DNA from: Streptomyces actinomycinicus
GTDB lineage: Bacteria > Actinomycetota > Actinomycetes > Streptomycetales > Streptomycetaceae
Reading direction: 5' to 3'
Assembly: GCF_016741775.1 (NCBI RefSeq)
Contig: NZ_JAERRK010000010.1
Span: 62,001 to 126,000 of the forward strand
DNA: 64,000 bases
The stretch's first letter is position 1; every line of letters begins with the position of its first letter. A program made the translations under genes and the position numbers. The notes beneath the pieces are model-generated. The model was not told the DNA's origin. It did no database searches and saw only the letters and a list, made by a program, of their open reading frames with translations. Of the stretch, positions 16,501 to 25,124 are shown piece by piece.

Positions 16501-16672
16501 CGTGCCGGCCGGCCGCACGAGCCGCCGGCCGGTCCCGCCCGGCCGTCGACCGGGCGGCTGCCCTCACCTGCCGAGCAGCCGCCCCACCCGCCGGCCGCAC
16601 GCTCTCCGGACCGCCGGTATGACCGGCAGATGGCCCGCGGCCGACAATTATGGGTACGGAGTGCCTTTACGA

Positions 16673-16686
16673 GTGACACTCAGTGC
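16673..16686. promoter_or_regulatory. Second copy of the TetR-linked 14-bp motif (inverted)
   Basis: GTGACACTCAGTGC is the exact reverse complement of 15707-15720 and lies 103 bp before the GTG of the DUF35 gene, next to a CATACT -10-like hexamer at 16686-16691. Its position over the promoter suggests repression. Confidence 0.65.
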
Positions 16687-16788
16687 CATACTCTGTCGGC
16701 GTGCGTGGTGGCACGACGACCGCGCACGCGCGTGCGCGGTCCGCGCCGGGCACGCGGGATTCCGGCCGAGCGCAGGGAGTTGACCAGC

Positions 16789-17205
16789 GTGTACCACCAC
16801 TCAGCAAGCGCATCGCATCCGGCGGCCGGTTCCGCGGCGGGTGTTCTCGATCCCGCCCCCGTGGACACCCAGGACGCCATCGTTTTCCAGCGCTGCACCT
16901 GGTGCGGCACCGCGATGTACCACCGGCTGCTGTGTCCGGTGTGCCAGGGCAGCGAGTTGCGCACCGAGCGCAGCGAGGGCACCGGCACGGTCCGCCACTC
17001 CAGCGTGGTGCACCGCAACACGCCCGCGGCGCGCAACGTGTCGCTGATAGAGATGGCCGAGGGCTTCGTCGTACGGGGCCGGGTCATGGGCCCGCCGATC
17101 GGGATCCACAGCGGCGACCGGGTCCGGCTGTCCACCGCCAAGGACCCCGTGCGCGGCGAGCCGGTCTTCCAGCTGCTGGACGAGCCGTACCGGGCCTGGA
17201 CCTGA
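16789..17205 (+). CDS. DUF35-type Zn-ribbon / OB-fold protein
   Basis: 138 residues. Four cysteines, CTWC...CPVC (C-x2-C-x9-C-x2-C, about 41-57), form a rubredoxin-like zinc ribbon. They are followed by an OB-fold (about 62-132) with the family-like GTGTVRHSSVVH and GPPIGIHSGDRVRL. In actinobacteria and archaea DUF35 proteins usually bind an acyl-CoA thiolase-type partner in lipid or sterol metabolism; no thiolase is adjacent here. The GTG at 16789 follows GGGAG by 9 nt. Control by the upstream TetR protein is suggested by the shared motif. Confidence 0.82.
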   Translation: MYHHSASASHPAAGSAAGVLDPAPVDTQDAIVFQRCTWCGTAMYHRLLCPVCQGSELRTERSEGTGTVRHSSVVHRNTPAARNVSLIEMAEGFVVRGRVMGPPIGIHSGDRVRLSTAKDPVRGEPVFQLLDEPYRAWT

Positions 17206-17254
17206 CCGCCGTAGCCCCCTGGGTCCCGCAGCCGAACCCCACGGCGACGTCACT

Positions 17255-17325
17255 CACCCAGCAGCACCTCGCGCAGCCGCACCCCGCACAGCCGTAGCTC
17301 GCACAGCCGCATCTCGCGCAGCACA
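17255..17325 (+). repeat. Degenerate CGCAGCCGCA-type short repeats
   Basis: About five 15-18-bp steps of the form CGCAGCCGCACC / CACAGCCGTAGCT follow one another in the 272-bp spacer between the DUF35 and secreted hydrolase genes. Copies are poorly conserved. Confidence 0.5.
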
Positions 17326-17477
17326 CCCCCCACCTCCGCCGCCTCGTGCGTCCGCGTGGCCGGTGTGATCGATCACTACCTCTTCACAAGCAACCCACAG
17401 CCTCTGCTTTCCATCCTCCGGGAGCGAGGGACGCCCGGACGGCCGGGACGTCCGTGGTCGGGGTTCGAGGAGGAACA

Positions 17478-20246
17478 GTGGTCCGTGCCCGGCGCATATG
17501 GGTGACCGCTGCCGCGTTGCTCGCGGTGGCGGGAACCTCGGGGGTGACGGCAGTCGCCCAGTCTCAACCACCTCCGGGAACGGGGGTGTTGTCAGCATCG
17601 GAGGACCGTCCGCTGCCGCCGGGGTGGCGACTGACGGGCGGGGGGTCGGCGCCGCAGCTGGTGTGGCGTTCGGACCGGCCTGTGCCGATGGGCGACGCGC
17701 GGGTGGAATTCCGTTCCGACGGGCAGCTGTTGGGGACACCGCGGCCCGCGCCGGACGGCCGTACGTTCCGGCTGTCGCTGGACGCCCGGCAGGCGAAGCA
17801 GCTGGGCGGGTTGCAAGTCTGGTCCGGGGGACGCCGGTTGGACGCGCCGGACGCCTCCGGAGCCACCGGGTCGGCGGCCCGGCTGCCGGCGCCGCTGCCC
17901 GCGAACGGCGTGGACCCGGGCAAGCCCGGTTCGTACCGGACCAAGACCGGTGAGTACGGGCTGAAGTCGGTGCGACTGCCGGGCTTCGCGGAGCCGGTGG
18001 AGATGCGTGCGGTGGTCGTCGCGCCCGTCGGCGCGTCCGGCAAGCGCCCGCTCGCGCTGTTCCTGCACGGCCGTCACTACACCTGCTACAAGGGCCGCGA
18101 GGACATCACCGGTGACTGGCCCTGCAAGGCCGGCACCAAGCCGGTGCCCAGTCACCGCGGGTACCTGCGCGACCAGAAGCTGCTCGCCTCGCAGGGCTAC
18201 GTGACCGTGTCGATCGCGGCCAACGGCATCAACGGGCAGGACCACCTGGCGGAGGACGGCGGTGCCCAGGCGCGGTCGTCGCTGGTGCGCCAGCACCTCG
18301 CCCGGTGGGCCGGCTGGGCCGAACACCCCGAGACCGCACCGAAGGTGGTCCGCGAGGCGCCCCGCGCCGACCTGTCGCGTGTCCTGCTGGTCGGGCACTC
18401 CCGGGGCGGCGAGGGCGTCAACCGGGCCGCGCTGGACAGTCTCGTACCGCCGCCCGCGGACCGGGACGGCTACCACGGGCCGGTGCGCTGGAAGATCCGC
18501 GGTACGGTGCTGATCGGCCCGACGGTCTTCGGCCAGAACCCGGTGCCCGACGTGCCGTCGGTGACGATCCTGCCGGGCTGCGACGGTGACGTCTCCGACC
18601 TGCAGGGCGAGGTGTATGTCGACGGCACCCGCGCGGTGAGCAACGGCACCGCCCTGCACAGCGCGGTGTACGTGATCGGCGCCAACCACAACTTCTTCAA
18701 CTCCGAGTGGACGCCCGGCCAGTCCGCGGCGCCCGCCGACGACGACTTCTCCGACGACCCGCAGCACCACGACCCGGTGTGTGCCAAGCGGGCCGCGACC
18801 CGGCTGACCGCCGACCAGCAGCACCGGGCCGGTTCCACCTACATCGCCGCTGCCGCGCGGCTGTTCCTCGGCGGCGACGACCGGGTGCGGCCGCTCCTGG
18901 ACGGTTCCGGGAAGCGGGCGCCGTCCGCGGACCCGGCGCGCGTGCTGAGCCACGCGGTGGGTGCCCGGCGCGGCGGCGGTTTCCTGCCGGACGGCGGGGT
19001 GTCGGTGACCGGCGGCAAGCTGTGCGCCGCGGTGGACCCGAGCCCGGCCAAGGCCTGTATGGGACAGGGCGGGAAGGGCTCTTCGCCGCACTTCGCGATG
19101 TGGGAGACCGACCGCGAGGCCGGCCGGCAGGCGATCGCGCTGCACTGGACCCGGGCCGGTACTCCGGCGCGGGTGAGTGTGAAGCAGCCGGTGTCGCTGT
19201 CGGGTGCGAAGTCGCTGGCGCTGCGGCTCTTCGTGCCGCCGAACTCCCGCGGTACGCAGCTGGACGTGTCCCTCACCGACGCGGCCGGCCACAAGGCGAA
19301 GCTCGGCCGCGTCAAGGCGGACGGGCTGCCCGGCAGTGAGCGGACCGCCTCGTACTGGGCGCAGGAGATCCGGGTGCCGCTGACCTCGGCCGGACGCGCC
19401 GGACTCGACCTGCGCTCGGTCAAGTCGCTCGAGCTGACGCCGCGTTCGGCGTCGGGGCGGGCCTGGCTCATGGACGCCTGGGGCTGGGCGCCGGGGACGC
19501 CCGCGGTGCGGACGGACGCGCTGCCCCGTGTGGACGTCGGCCGTACGACCGTGGACGAGGGCGACTCGGGTGTGCGCACCTACCGGGTGCCGGTCCAGGT
19601 GTCCGGCCGGGGCGGCAGCGGCCAGGTCCGGGTGTACGTCGTCGACCCGGTCACCGGGAAGGTCAAGGACAAGCTGGTGACGGTGCGTCCGGGCGGCCAG
19701 GACATCGACGTACCGGTCGAGGTGAAGGGCAACACGCGCTACGGCGCCGATGTGTCGTACGACGTTCTGGTCAAGGCGGTCCGTGGCGCGGTGGTCGGCT
19801 CGCACCGGGGCGGTATCACCGTCCACGACGACGATCCGGCACCGAAGATGACCGTCAAGCCCGTCGCCGGCCGGGTGACCGAGGGGCAGCAGCTGAAGTG
19901 GCGGCTGTCGCTGTCCGAGGCGGTGGACGTGGACATGAGCGCCATGTTCGTGGTCGTGCCCGCCACCGCACCCGAGCTGGGCACCAAGGACGTTCCGGCC
20001 CGCTGGCTGCGGGACATGACCGGGGCGTCGCCCGACCCCGAGCGCGCGCTGTCCAAGGTGGAGGGGCTCTACCTGTGGGTGGACGTCCCGGCGGGGCGCA
20101 CCAGTGCCGACATCACCGTGCCCACGGCGAAGGACCGGGTCCGTGAGTCGACGGAGTCGGTGCGGTTCCAGCAGGTCGACATGGAGACCGGGAAGCCGCA
20201 GGCAGGCGGTCTCGAGCTGTCGGGATCGGTGCTGAACGCGTCGTAG
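17478..20246 (+). CDS. Large secreted alpha/beta hydrolase with C-terminal Calx-beta-like modules
   Basis: 922 residues. It has a Sec-type signal peptide (VRARR, then a hydrophobic run, cut near Ala-Gln-Ser at about 27). An N-terminal beta region leads into an alpha/beta-hydrolase fold at about 165-460: LALFLHGRHYTC for the oxyanion strand, GHSRGGEG with nucleophile about Ser308, and the probable His in IGANHNFFNSEW. After that come a beta-rich domain (about 500-680) and two modules starting VDEGDSGVRTYRVPVQV and VTEGQQLKWRLSLS, which resemble Calx-beta domains. It is a probable extracellular esterase or lipase-like enzyme; the substrate is unknown. The GTG at 17478 is placed by GAGGAGGAACA just upstream. 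Confidence 0.85.
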   Translation: MVRARRIWVTAAALLAVAGTSGVTAVAQSQPPPGTGVLSASEDRPLPPGWRLTGGGSAPQLVWRSDRPVPMGDARVEFRSDGQLLGTPRPAPDGRTFRLSLDARQAKQLGGLQVWSGGRRLDAPDASGATGSAARLPAPLPANGVDPGKPGSYRTKTGEYGLKSVRLPGFAEPVEMRAVVVAPVGASGKRPLALFLHGRHYTCYKGREDITGDWPCKAGTKPVPSHRGYLRDQKLLASQGYVTVSIAANGINGQDHLAEDGGAQARSSLVRQHLARWAGWAEHPETAPKVVREAPRADLSRVLLVGHSRGGEGVNRAALDSLVPPPADRDGYHGPVRWKIRGTVLIGPTVFGQNPVPDVPSVTILPGCDGDVSDLQGEVYVDGTRAVSNGTALHSAVYVIGANHNFFNSEWTPGQSAAPADDDFSDDPQHHDPVCAKRAATRLTADQQHRAGSTYIAAAARLFLGGDDRVRPLLDGSGKRAPSADPARVLSHAVGARRGGGFLPDGGVSVTGGKLCAAVDPSPAKACMGQGGKGSSPHFAMWETDREAGRQAIALHWTRAGTPARVSVKQPVSLSGAKSLALRLFVPPNSRGTQLDVSLTDAAGHKAKLGRVKADGLPGSERTASYWAQEIRVPLTSAGRAGLDLRSVKSLELTPRSASGRAWLMDAWGWAPGTPAVRTDALPRVDVGRTTVDEGDSGVRTYRVPVQVSGRGGSGQVRVYVVDPVTGKVKDKLVTVRPGGQDIDVPVEVKGNTRYGADVSYDVLVKAVRGAVVGSHRGGITVHDDDPAPKMTVKPVAGRVTEGQQLKWRLSLSEAVDVDMSAMFVVVPATAPELGTKDVPARWLRDMTGASPDPERALSKVEGLYLWVDVPAGRTSADITVPTAKDRVRESTESVRFQQVDMETGKPQAGGLELSGSVLNAS

Positions 20247-20257
20247 GGCGCGGGTGC

Positions 20258-20287
20258 CGGGTGGCCCTCACTGCGGGAGGGTCACCC
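20258..20287. terminator. Bidirectional hairpin between convergent genes
   Basis: GGGTGGCCCTC pairs with GAGGGTCACCC (one wobble pair) around a 7-nt loop. It lies at the 3' end of the secreted hydrolase gene and covers the stop of the opposing oxidoreductase gene. Confidence 0.55.
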
Positions 20288-20654
20288 GGATGCCGACCGT
20301 GCCGTCGAGGCCGCGCCGCAGCCGGCTGCCGAGCAGGGTGAGGCGGCCGAGGACGCCGTACTTGCGGGCGATGAGGGTGCGGTAGCGGGCGGTGGTGGCG
20401 GGGCCGGCGATCTCGGCGGTGGCCGGCAGCTGGTCGCCGGTCGGGTTTCCGCGCAGGTCGCACGGGCCGACGAGGACGTCGGGGCGGCGCCGGATCCGCT
20501 TGACCTTCCAGCTGTCGGCGGCCGTCCACACACCGAGCGCGCCGGCGTCCATGACCACCCACACCGGGGTGGCGACGGGAGTGCCGTTCTTCCGGTAGCT
20601 GGTCACCAGCAGGTACTTGCCGGAGCCGAGCCGGTCCAGCAGCGTGTCGTCCAT
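20268..20654 (-). CDS. PPOX-class F420-dependent oxidoreductase-like protein
   Basis: 128 residues with the compact pyridoxamine-oxidase split-barrel pattern: LLDRLGSGKYLLVTSYRKNGTPVATPVWVVMDAGALGVWT, then KVKRIRRRPDVLVGPCDLRGNPTG, both characteristic of the actinobacterial F420/PPOX group. Such proteins reduce small molecules with reduced F420 or flavin. Cytoplasmic and monocistronic, convergent with the secreted hydrolase. Confidence 0.85.
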   Translation of the reverse strand: MDDTLLDRLGSGKYLLVTSYRKNGTPVATPVWVVMDAGALGVWTAADSWKVKRIRRRPDVLVGPCDLRGNPTGDQLPATAEIAGPATTARYRTLIARKYGVLGRLTLLGSRLRRGLDGTVGIRVTLPQ

Positions 20655-20730
20655 GCCCGCAGTCTAGGAGGCGGCGTGCGGCCCGCGGCGGGCCGGACCG
20701 ACTTGGTCCGGCCCGCCGGTTCACCGGGCC

Positions 20731-20816
20731 TGCGGCCGAGGTTCTACAGCCGGGTTCCGGCTGATGTCTGCGGCCGAGGTTCTACGGCCGGGTTCCGGCT
20801 GGGGTCTGCGGCCGGG
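20731..20816. repeat. 38-bp tandem direct repeat (2 copies plus a partial third)
   Basis: 20731-20768 and 20769-20806 are 38-bp units beginning TGCGGCCGAGGTTCTAC and differing at four positions. A third copy starts at 20807 and breaks off after 10 bp. It fills the spacer between the oxidoreductase start and the aminotransferase stop. Confidence 0.85.
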
Positions 20817-20854
20817 AGGACTGGTCGCAGCGGCGGGCGGCTGCCGCGACGGGG

Positions 20855-22033
20855 TCAGGTCAGGGCTGTGGCCATCCGCCGTACCGCCTCGGTGAGGATC
20901 TCCGGCGTGGTCGCCAGATTCAGGCGGGCGTGGCCGGCGCCGCCGGTGCCGAAGGGCAGTCCGGAGCTGAGCGCGACCCGGCCGCGGCCGAGGAAGACCT
21001 CGGCCGGGTCGTCGCCCAGGCCGAGGGCGCGGCAGTCGAGCCAGGCGAGGAAGGTGGCCTCGGCGGGGTGCACGCGGATGCCGGGCAGGTGCTCGGCGAG
21101 CAGGCTGTCGAGCAGCCGCCGGTTGTCCTGCAGGCCGGCCAGCAGGGCGTCGAGCCAGCCGATGCCCTCGGACAGGGCGGCGGTGTGCGCGATGATCCCG
21201 AGGTGGCTGGGCCCGTGGCTCACCTCTTCGGGCATCCGGGCGAGGTCGGCGGCGGCAGCGGTCCCGGCGAGGGCCAGCGCGGCCTTGAGACCGGCCAGGT
21301 TCCAGCCCTTGGACGCCGACATCAGGGACAGGCCGCGCTCGGCGCCGGGCACGCTCAGATAGGGCACGAAGGTCACGCCGGGCGCGACGAGCGGGGCGTG
21401 GATCTCGTCGACGACGACCCGGACGCCGTACCGTTCGGCGAGGCCGGCGACGGCCGTCAGTTCCTCGGCGGTGTGCACGGTGCCGGTGGGGTTGTGCGGG
21501 CTGCACAGCAGGTAGGCGGCGCGGCCGCCGTGTGCGGTCGCCTCCCGGAACGTCTCCTCCAGGATGCCGAGGTCCAGGCGCAGGCCGGCGCCGAGCGGGG
21601 CCTCGACCACCCGGCGGTCCATGTGGGTGATGAACTGGAAGAACGGCGGGTACACCGGCGGGTTGACGATCACCGGGTCGCCGGCTCCGGTGACCAGTTT
21701 GATCATTTCGACCACGCCGAGCATGACGTCCGGGACGATCGCGGTGCGCTCCGGGGCGATGCCGTGCCAGTTCCACCGTTTGGCGGCGAAGGCGGCGAGC
21801 GCCTCGGCGTAGGCGGTGCCGGCGGGGTACCCGGTGTCGCCGAGTGCGAGTGCGTCGGTGAGGGCGCGGACGACGGTCTCAGCGAGGGGGACGTCCATCT
21901 CGGCCACCCACAGGGGCAGCACGTCCTCGGGGTAGGTGCGCCATTTCATGCTCGTACGACGTCGCAGCCGCTCCAGGTCCAGAGCGCGCAGCGGGTCCGG
22001 TTCGCCGGGTGTGTCGTGCGGGATGCTGGTCAT
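20855..22033 (-). CDS. MalY/PatB-type pyridoxal-phosphate aminotransferase (C-S lyase type)
   Basis: 392 residues of fold type I. The opening RRTSMKWRTYPEDVLPLWVAEMDVP is the PatB/MalY signature, distinct from ordinary aspartate aminotransferases. NPPVYPPFF, CSPHNPTG, VVVDEIHAPL and SASKGWNLAGLK follow; the Schiff-base lysine is about Lys242. Members are cystathionine beta-lyases or related C-S lyases acting in methionine or cysteine metabolism, some with regulatory roles. Cytosolic. The ATG at 22033 is taken; the frame upstream is Pro/Arg-rich shadow. It is divergent from the methyltransferase gene (192-bp shared promoter region). Confidence 0.88.
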   Translation of the reverse strand: MTSIPHDTPGEPDPLRALDLERLRRRTSMKWRTYPEDVLPLWVAEMDVPLAETVVRALTDALALGDTGYPAGTAYAEALAAFAAKRWNWHGIAPERTAIVPDVMLGVVEMIKLVTGAGDPVIVNPPVYPPFFQFITHMDRRVVEAPLGAGLRLDLGILEETFREATAHGGRAAYLLCSPHNPTGTVHTAEELTAVAGLAERYGVRVVVDEIHAPLVAPGVTFVPYLSVPGAERGLSLMSASKGWNLAGLKAALALAGTAAAADLARMPEEVSHGPSHLGIIAHTAALSEGIGWLDALLAGLQDNRRLLDSLLAEHLPGIRVHPAEATFLAWLDCRALGLGDDPAEVFLGRGRVALSSGLPFGTGGAGHARLNLATTPEILTEAVRRMATALT

Positions 22034-22225
22034 GGGGCTCAAGATAGGCGGCTTCGGCGTGTGCCGGAACGGGGCCCGCGAGGGGCCGGGAGGAGCCGTC
22101 CGGCAGGGCTCTGTGCGCGGGGAATCGCCGGGGCGGGCTTCGGAGACCAACCGGGGCGTCTAGATTGCGTCTTGCACGGTGTATCTCCCGTCAGGCATCT
22201 CATCAGGCATCAGGAGCTGACCCAC

Positions 22226-23056
22226 GTGACCGACAACCCGGCAGCCACCAATGACGTGGCCGTGTCGCTGCGCGCCCGCATCAACACCGGCCAGCCGCAC
22301 ACCGCCCGGATCTGGAACTACTGGCTCGGCGGCAAGGACAACTACGAGGTCGACCGGGCGGCCGGCGACCAGATCCGCCGGCTGCACCCGGGCATCGGCG
22401 AGTACGCGCGCGCCGACCGGCTCTTCCTCGGCCGCGCGGTCCGCCACCTGGCCGGTGACCTGGGCATTCGGCAGTTCCTGGACATCGGTACCGGGCTGCC
22501 CACCGCCGACAACACCCATGAGGTGGCCCAGCGGATCGCCCCGGATTCCCGGATCGTGTACGTGGACAACGACCCCCTCGTCCTGGCGCACGCCCGGGCC
22601 CTGCTGACCAGTACGCCCGAGGGCCGCACGGACTATCTGGACGAGGATCTGCGCAACGTCGACGCCATCCTGGAACACGCCTCGAAGACGCTGGACTTCA
22701 GCCGGCCGGTGGCGCTGATACTGCTGGGCGTGGTCATCTTCATCGGGGACGACGAGGACCCGTACGGCCTGGTGCGGCAGTTGACGGACCGGTTGCCCGC
22801 GGGCAGTCACCTGGTGCTGTCGCACACCGTCACCAGCCCGTCGATGCCGGACGTGGACGAGGCGGTGAAGTTCTGGAACGAGCACGGCACGCCGAAGCTC
22901 ACGCAGCGCACGCCCGCGGACGTGGCCCGGTTCTTCGACGGTCTGGAACTGCTGGAGCCGGGTGTGGTGTCGTGCTCGCGCTGGCGCCCGGAGCACGACC
23001 ACGGGGCCGAGCCGGAGGAGGTCGCCATGTTCGGCGGGGTGGCCCGCAAGAGCTGA
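22226..23056 (+). CDS. DUF574-family SAM-dependent methyltransferase-like protein
   Basis: 276 residues. The opening TGQPHTARIWNYWLGGKDNYEVDRAAGDQI is the hallmark of DUF574 (methyltransferase-like proteins very numerous in Streptomyces). FLDIGTGLPTADNTHEVAQ, with an acidic residue at the end of the next strand (VYVDNDPLVLAHARALL), is the SAM site; ALILLGVVIFIGDD follows. No characterised substrate is known to me. The GTG start at 22226 follows AGGAG by 9 nt. Spacing to the downstream protease (123 bp) suggests its own transcript. Confidence 0.9.
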   Translation: MTDNPAATNDVAVSLRARINTGQPHTARIWNYWLGGKDNYEVDRAAGDQIRRLHPGIGEYARADRLFLGRAVRHLAGDLGIRQFLDIGTGLPTADNTHEVAQRIAPDSRIVYVDNDPLVLAHARALLTSTPEGRTDYLDEDLRNVDAILEHASKTLDFSRPVALILLGVVIFIGDDEDPYGLVRQLTDRLPAGSHLVLSHTVTSPSMPDVDEAVKFWNEHGTPKLTQRTPADVARFFDGLELLEPGVVSCSRWRPEHDHGAEPEEVAMFGGVARKS

Positions 23057-23179
23057 GGGCCGCCGTCGGTGAACGCCGCCGGCCCGGGCGCCGTATGGAG
23101 GAGAGGTCCCCCGACCATCCGGGGGCCCGTGGTGCCGGTAGGGGCATCGCGCGTTCGGGTTCGGCTTCGGGAGCCATGC

Positions 23180-24556
23180 ATGCGGCACGCACGACGACGG
23201 GTCGTCCGGCGAGTGACACGGCTGGCGGCGGTCGGCGGACTCCTCCTGGGCGGCGGGATGGTCGCCCAGGCGGCCCTCGCGAGCGAGGCTCCGCCGGCCT
23301 CCGCCAGAACGCTCGGTTCCGCCGGAGACACCGGTTCCGCGCTGGTGGCGCGGCTGGGCACCGGCCGTACGGCGGGGAACTGGGTGGGCGCCGACGGGCG
23401 TACGGTGGTGGCGGTGACCGATGACGCGGCGGCGCAGGTGGTCCGGCGGGCCGGGGCGCAGGCGAAGGTCGTGTCGCACAGCATGAACGAGCTGAAGTCG
23501 GCGACGGCGACGCTGCGTTCGGCGCCGCGGGTGCCGGGCACGGCGTGGGCGGTGGACTACCGGACGAACCGGGTGATGGTGCAGGCGGACCGTACGGTGT
23601 CCGCCGGTGACTGGTCCCGGCTGACCGGGGTCGCCGCGAGGATCGGCAGTTTCGTGCACATGGAGCGTACGAAGGGCACGTTCAGCACGCGGTTGAACGG
23701 CGCGCAGCCGATCCTGTCGACCGGGGGCCGCTGTTCTGCCGGGTTCAACGTCACCAACGGGCAGTCCGACTTCATCCTCACGGCCGGCCACTGCGGGCCC
23801 GCCGGTGCCACGTGGTTCGCCGACAACCAGGGCGATCGGCAGCTCGGCAGCACGGTGAACAGTTCGTTCCCGGGCGGTGACTTCTCGCTCGTGCAGTACG
23901 CCGGCGGCAAGGCCGGTGCGGGTGCCGACGTCGTGGCGATCGGCGGCGGCAAGGGGGTGCGGATCACCGGGGCAGCCGATGCGGCGGTGGGCCAGCGGGT
24001 GTTCCGCAGCGGCAGCACCAGTGGTCTGCACGACGGACAGGTGAAGGCGCTGAACGCGACCGTCAACTATCCGGAGGGGACGGTCACCGGGCTCATCGAG
24101 ACCGATGTCTGTGCCGAACCGGGCGACAGCGGTGGGCCGTTGTTCTCGGAGGGGATCGCGCTCGGTGTCACCTCCGGCGGCAACGGTGACTGCACAACCG
24201 GCGGGACGACGTTCTTCCAGCCGGTGACCAAGGCGCTGTCGGCGCTGGGGGTGCGGCTGATCGTGTCGGGGCAGAACGCCGGCGGCGCCCAGAACGGCGC
24301 GCCCTCCCCCGCGCCGTCGGGCGCCGCGAACCAGGGTGCGATGGCTCCCAGCGCGGCCTCGCCCGGCTCCTCGGCTCCGGTCACGGGCGCGTCGGAGGGG
24401 AGCACCCTGCTGGCGCGGCTGACGGACACCCGGAACGTCGGGCCGGGTCTGCTGGTCGTCGCGGGCAGCCTGATCGCGCTGGTCGGGACCCGGTACATCC
24501 GGGCCGAGCAGGACCGCAAGGCGTATCAGCGGCACTACTCGGCGTCGTGGGGCTGA
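23180..24556 (+). CDS. Streptogrisin-like S1 serine protease with a C-terminal membrane anchor
   Basis: 458 residues. Residues about 1-35 are a twin-Arg-rich signal peptide (MRHARRRVVRRVTRLAA, hydrophobic run, cut near Ala-Leu-Ala). A propeptide of about 130 residues follows. The mature chymotrypsin-fold domain starts near GTFSTRLNGAQPILSTGGRCSAGF. The catalytic triad is visible as TAGHC (His204), GGDFSLV (Asp234) and GDSGGP (Ser317). Unlike secreted streptogrisins, it continues with a Pro/Ala/Ser linker (about 375-410), a membrane helix (PGLLVVAGSLIALVGTRYI, about 425-443) and a short basic tail, so the enzyme is probably held at the cell surface. The start is the second of two overlapping ATGs, after GGGAG. 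Confidence 0.88.
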   Translation: MRHARRRVVRRVTRLAAVGGLLLGGGMVAQAALASEAPPASARTLGSAGDTGSALVARLGTGRTAGNWVGADGRTVVAVTDDAAAQVVRRAGAQAKVVSHSMNELKSATATLRSAPRVPGTAWAVDYRTNRVMVQADRTVSAGDWSRLTGVAARIGSFVHMERTKGTFSTRLNGAQPILSTGGRCSAGFNVTNGQSDFILTAGHCGPAGATWFADNQGDRQLGSTVNSSFPGGDFSLVQYAGGKAGAGADVVAIGGGKGVRITGAADAAVGQRVFRSGSTSGLHDGQVKALNATVNYPEGTVTGLIETDVCAEPGDSGGPLFSEGIALGVTSGGNGDCTTGGTTFFQPVTKALSALGVRLIVSGQNAGGAQNGAPSPAPSGAANQGAMAPSAASPGSSAPVTGASEGSTLLARLTDTRNVGPGLLVVAGSLIALVGTRYIRAEQDRKAYQRHYSASWG

Positions 24557-24605
24557 CCGAGGCGACGGCTTGCCGCCGGGGGAACGGCCTCCGGTACGAC
24601 GAAAA

Positions 24606-24631
24606 GGGCACCCGTGCGGTCACGGGTGCCC
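24606..24631 (-). terminator. Rho-independent terminator, perfect 11-bp stem
   Basis: GGGCACCCGTG, a 4-nt loop and CACGGGTGCCC. On the minus strand the stem is followed by TTTTC, so it is a canonical intrinsic terminator for the small minus-strand gene ending at 24665. As a hairpin it can also stop the protease transcript. Confidence 0.85.
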
Positions 24632-24664
24632 GGGGTGGTCACGGCGCGGTGTGCGCGGGGTCGG

Positions 24665-24838
24665 TCAGGCCGCCCGGTGCGACTGCGGGGCCGCGGCGGC
24701 CCACTCCATCACGAGGCGCTGGTACTCGGCGCGCTGCTCGGTGGTCAGTGTCCCGCCCGACCGGCGCCACAGCGCCCGGATCTCCTCGTTGACCTCCGCG
24801 GCCGATCGCTCGGAGGCGGCTGCAACAGTGGTGGACAT
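24665..24838 (-). CDS. Small helical protein, function unknown
   Basis: 57 residues from the ATG at 24838, or slightly longer from an upstream ATG. Two predicted helices (ERSAAEVNEEIRALWRRSG and TTEQRAEYQRLVMEWAAA) contain alternating acidic and basic positions; there is no signal peptide. A dedicated terminator directly downstream and normal codon bias support a real gene. I do not recognise a family with a known function. Confidence 0.6.
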   Translation of the reverse strand: MSTTVAAASERSAAEVNEEIRALWRRSGGTLTTEQRAEYQRLVMEWAAAAPQSHRAA

Positions 24839-25124
24839 GCTGTGAAGCATATGCCGAGCGAAGTGAAGGCGCCGTGAGTAAGCATCCCCAATACGGACAT
24901 TTCGGACCGTGTTACTCATCACGTCAATGTGTCAAGCGGGGGCGGGAGTTCATTCCTCGGTCCGGCCGCCGTGACCCGGCGCACACCGCCGCCGGCCAAC
25001 GCGCGCGTGGCCCCCGCTACACCCTGCCGGGCGTCGTCGCGCACGAGTCGGCACGGCAGGGCGGGGTGCGGCTGGCCGTCCCGGACTTCGGACGTCCGAC
25101 GAAGGACGACCGGACCGGCAGGGC
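24839..25124. other. 286-bp spacer
   Basis: Holds the promoter of the small minus-strand gene (AT-rich patch at about 24842-24925) and the 3' flank of the L,D-transpeptidase. No gene, repeat or clear hairpin seen. Confidence 0.45.
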
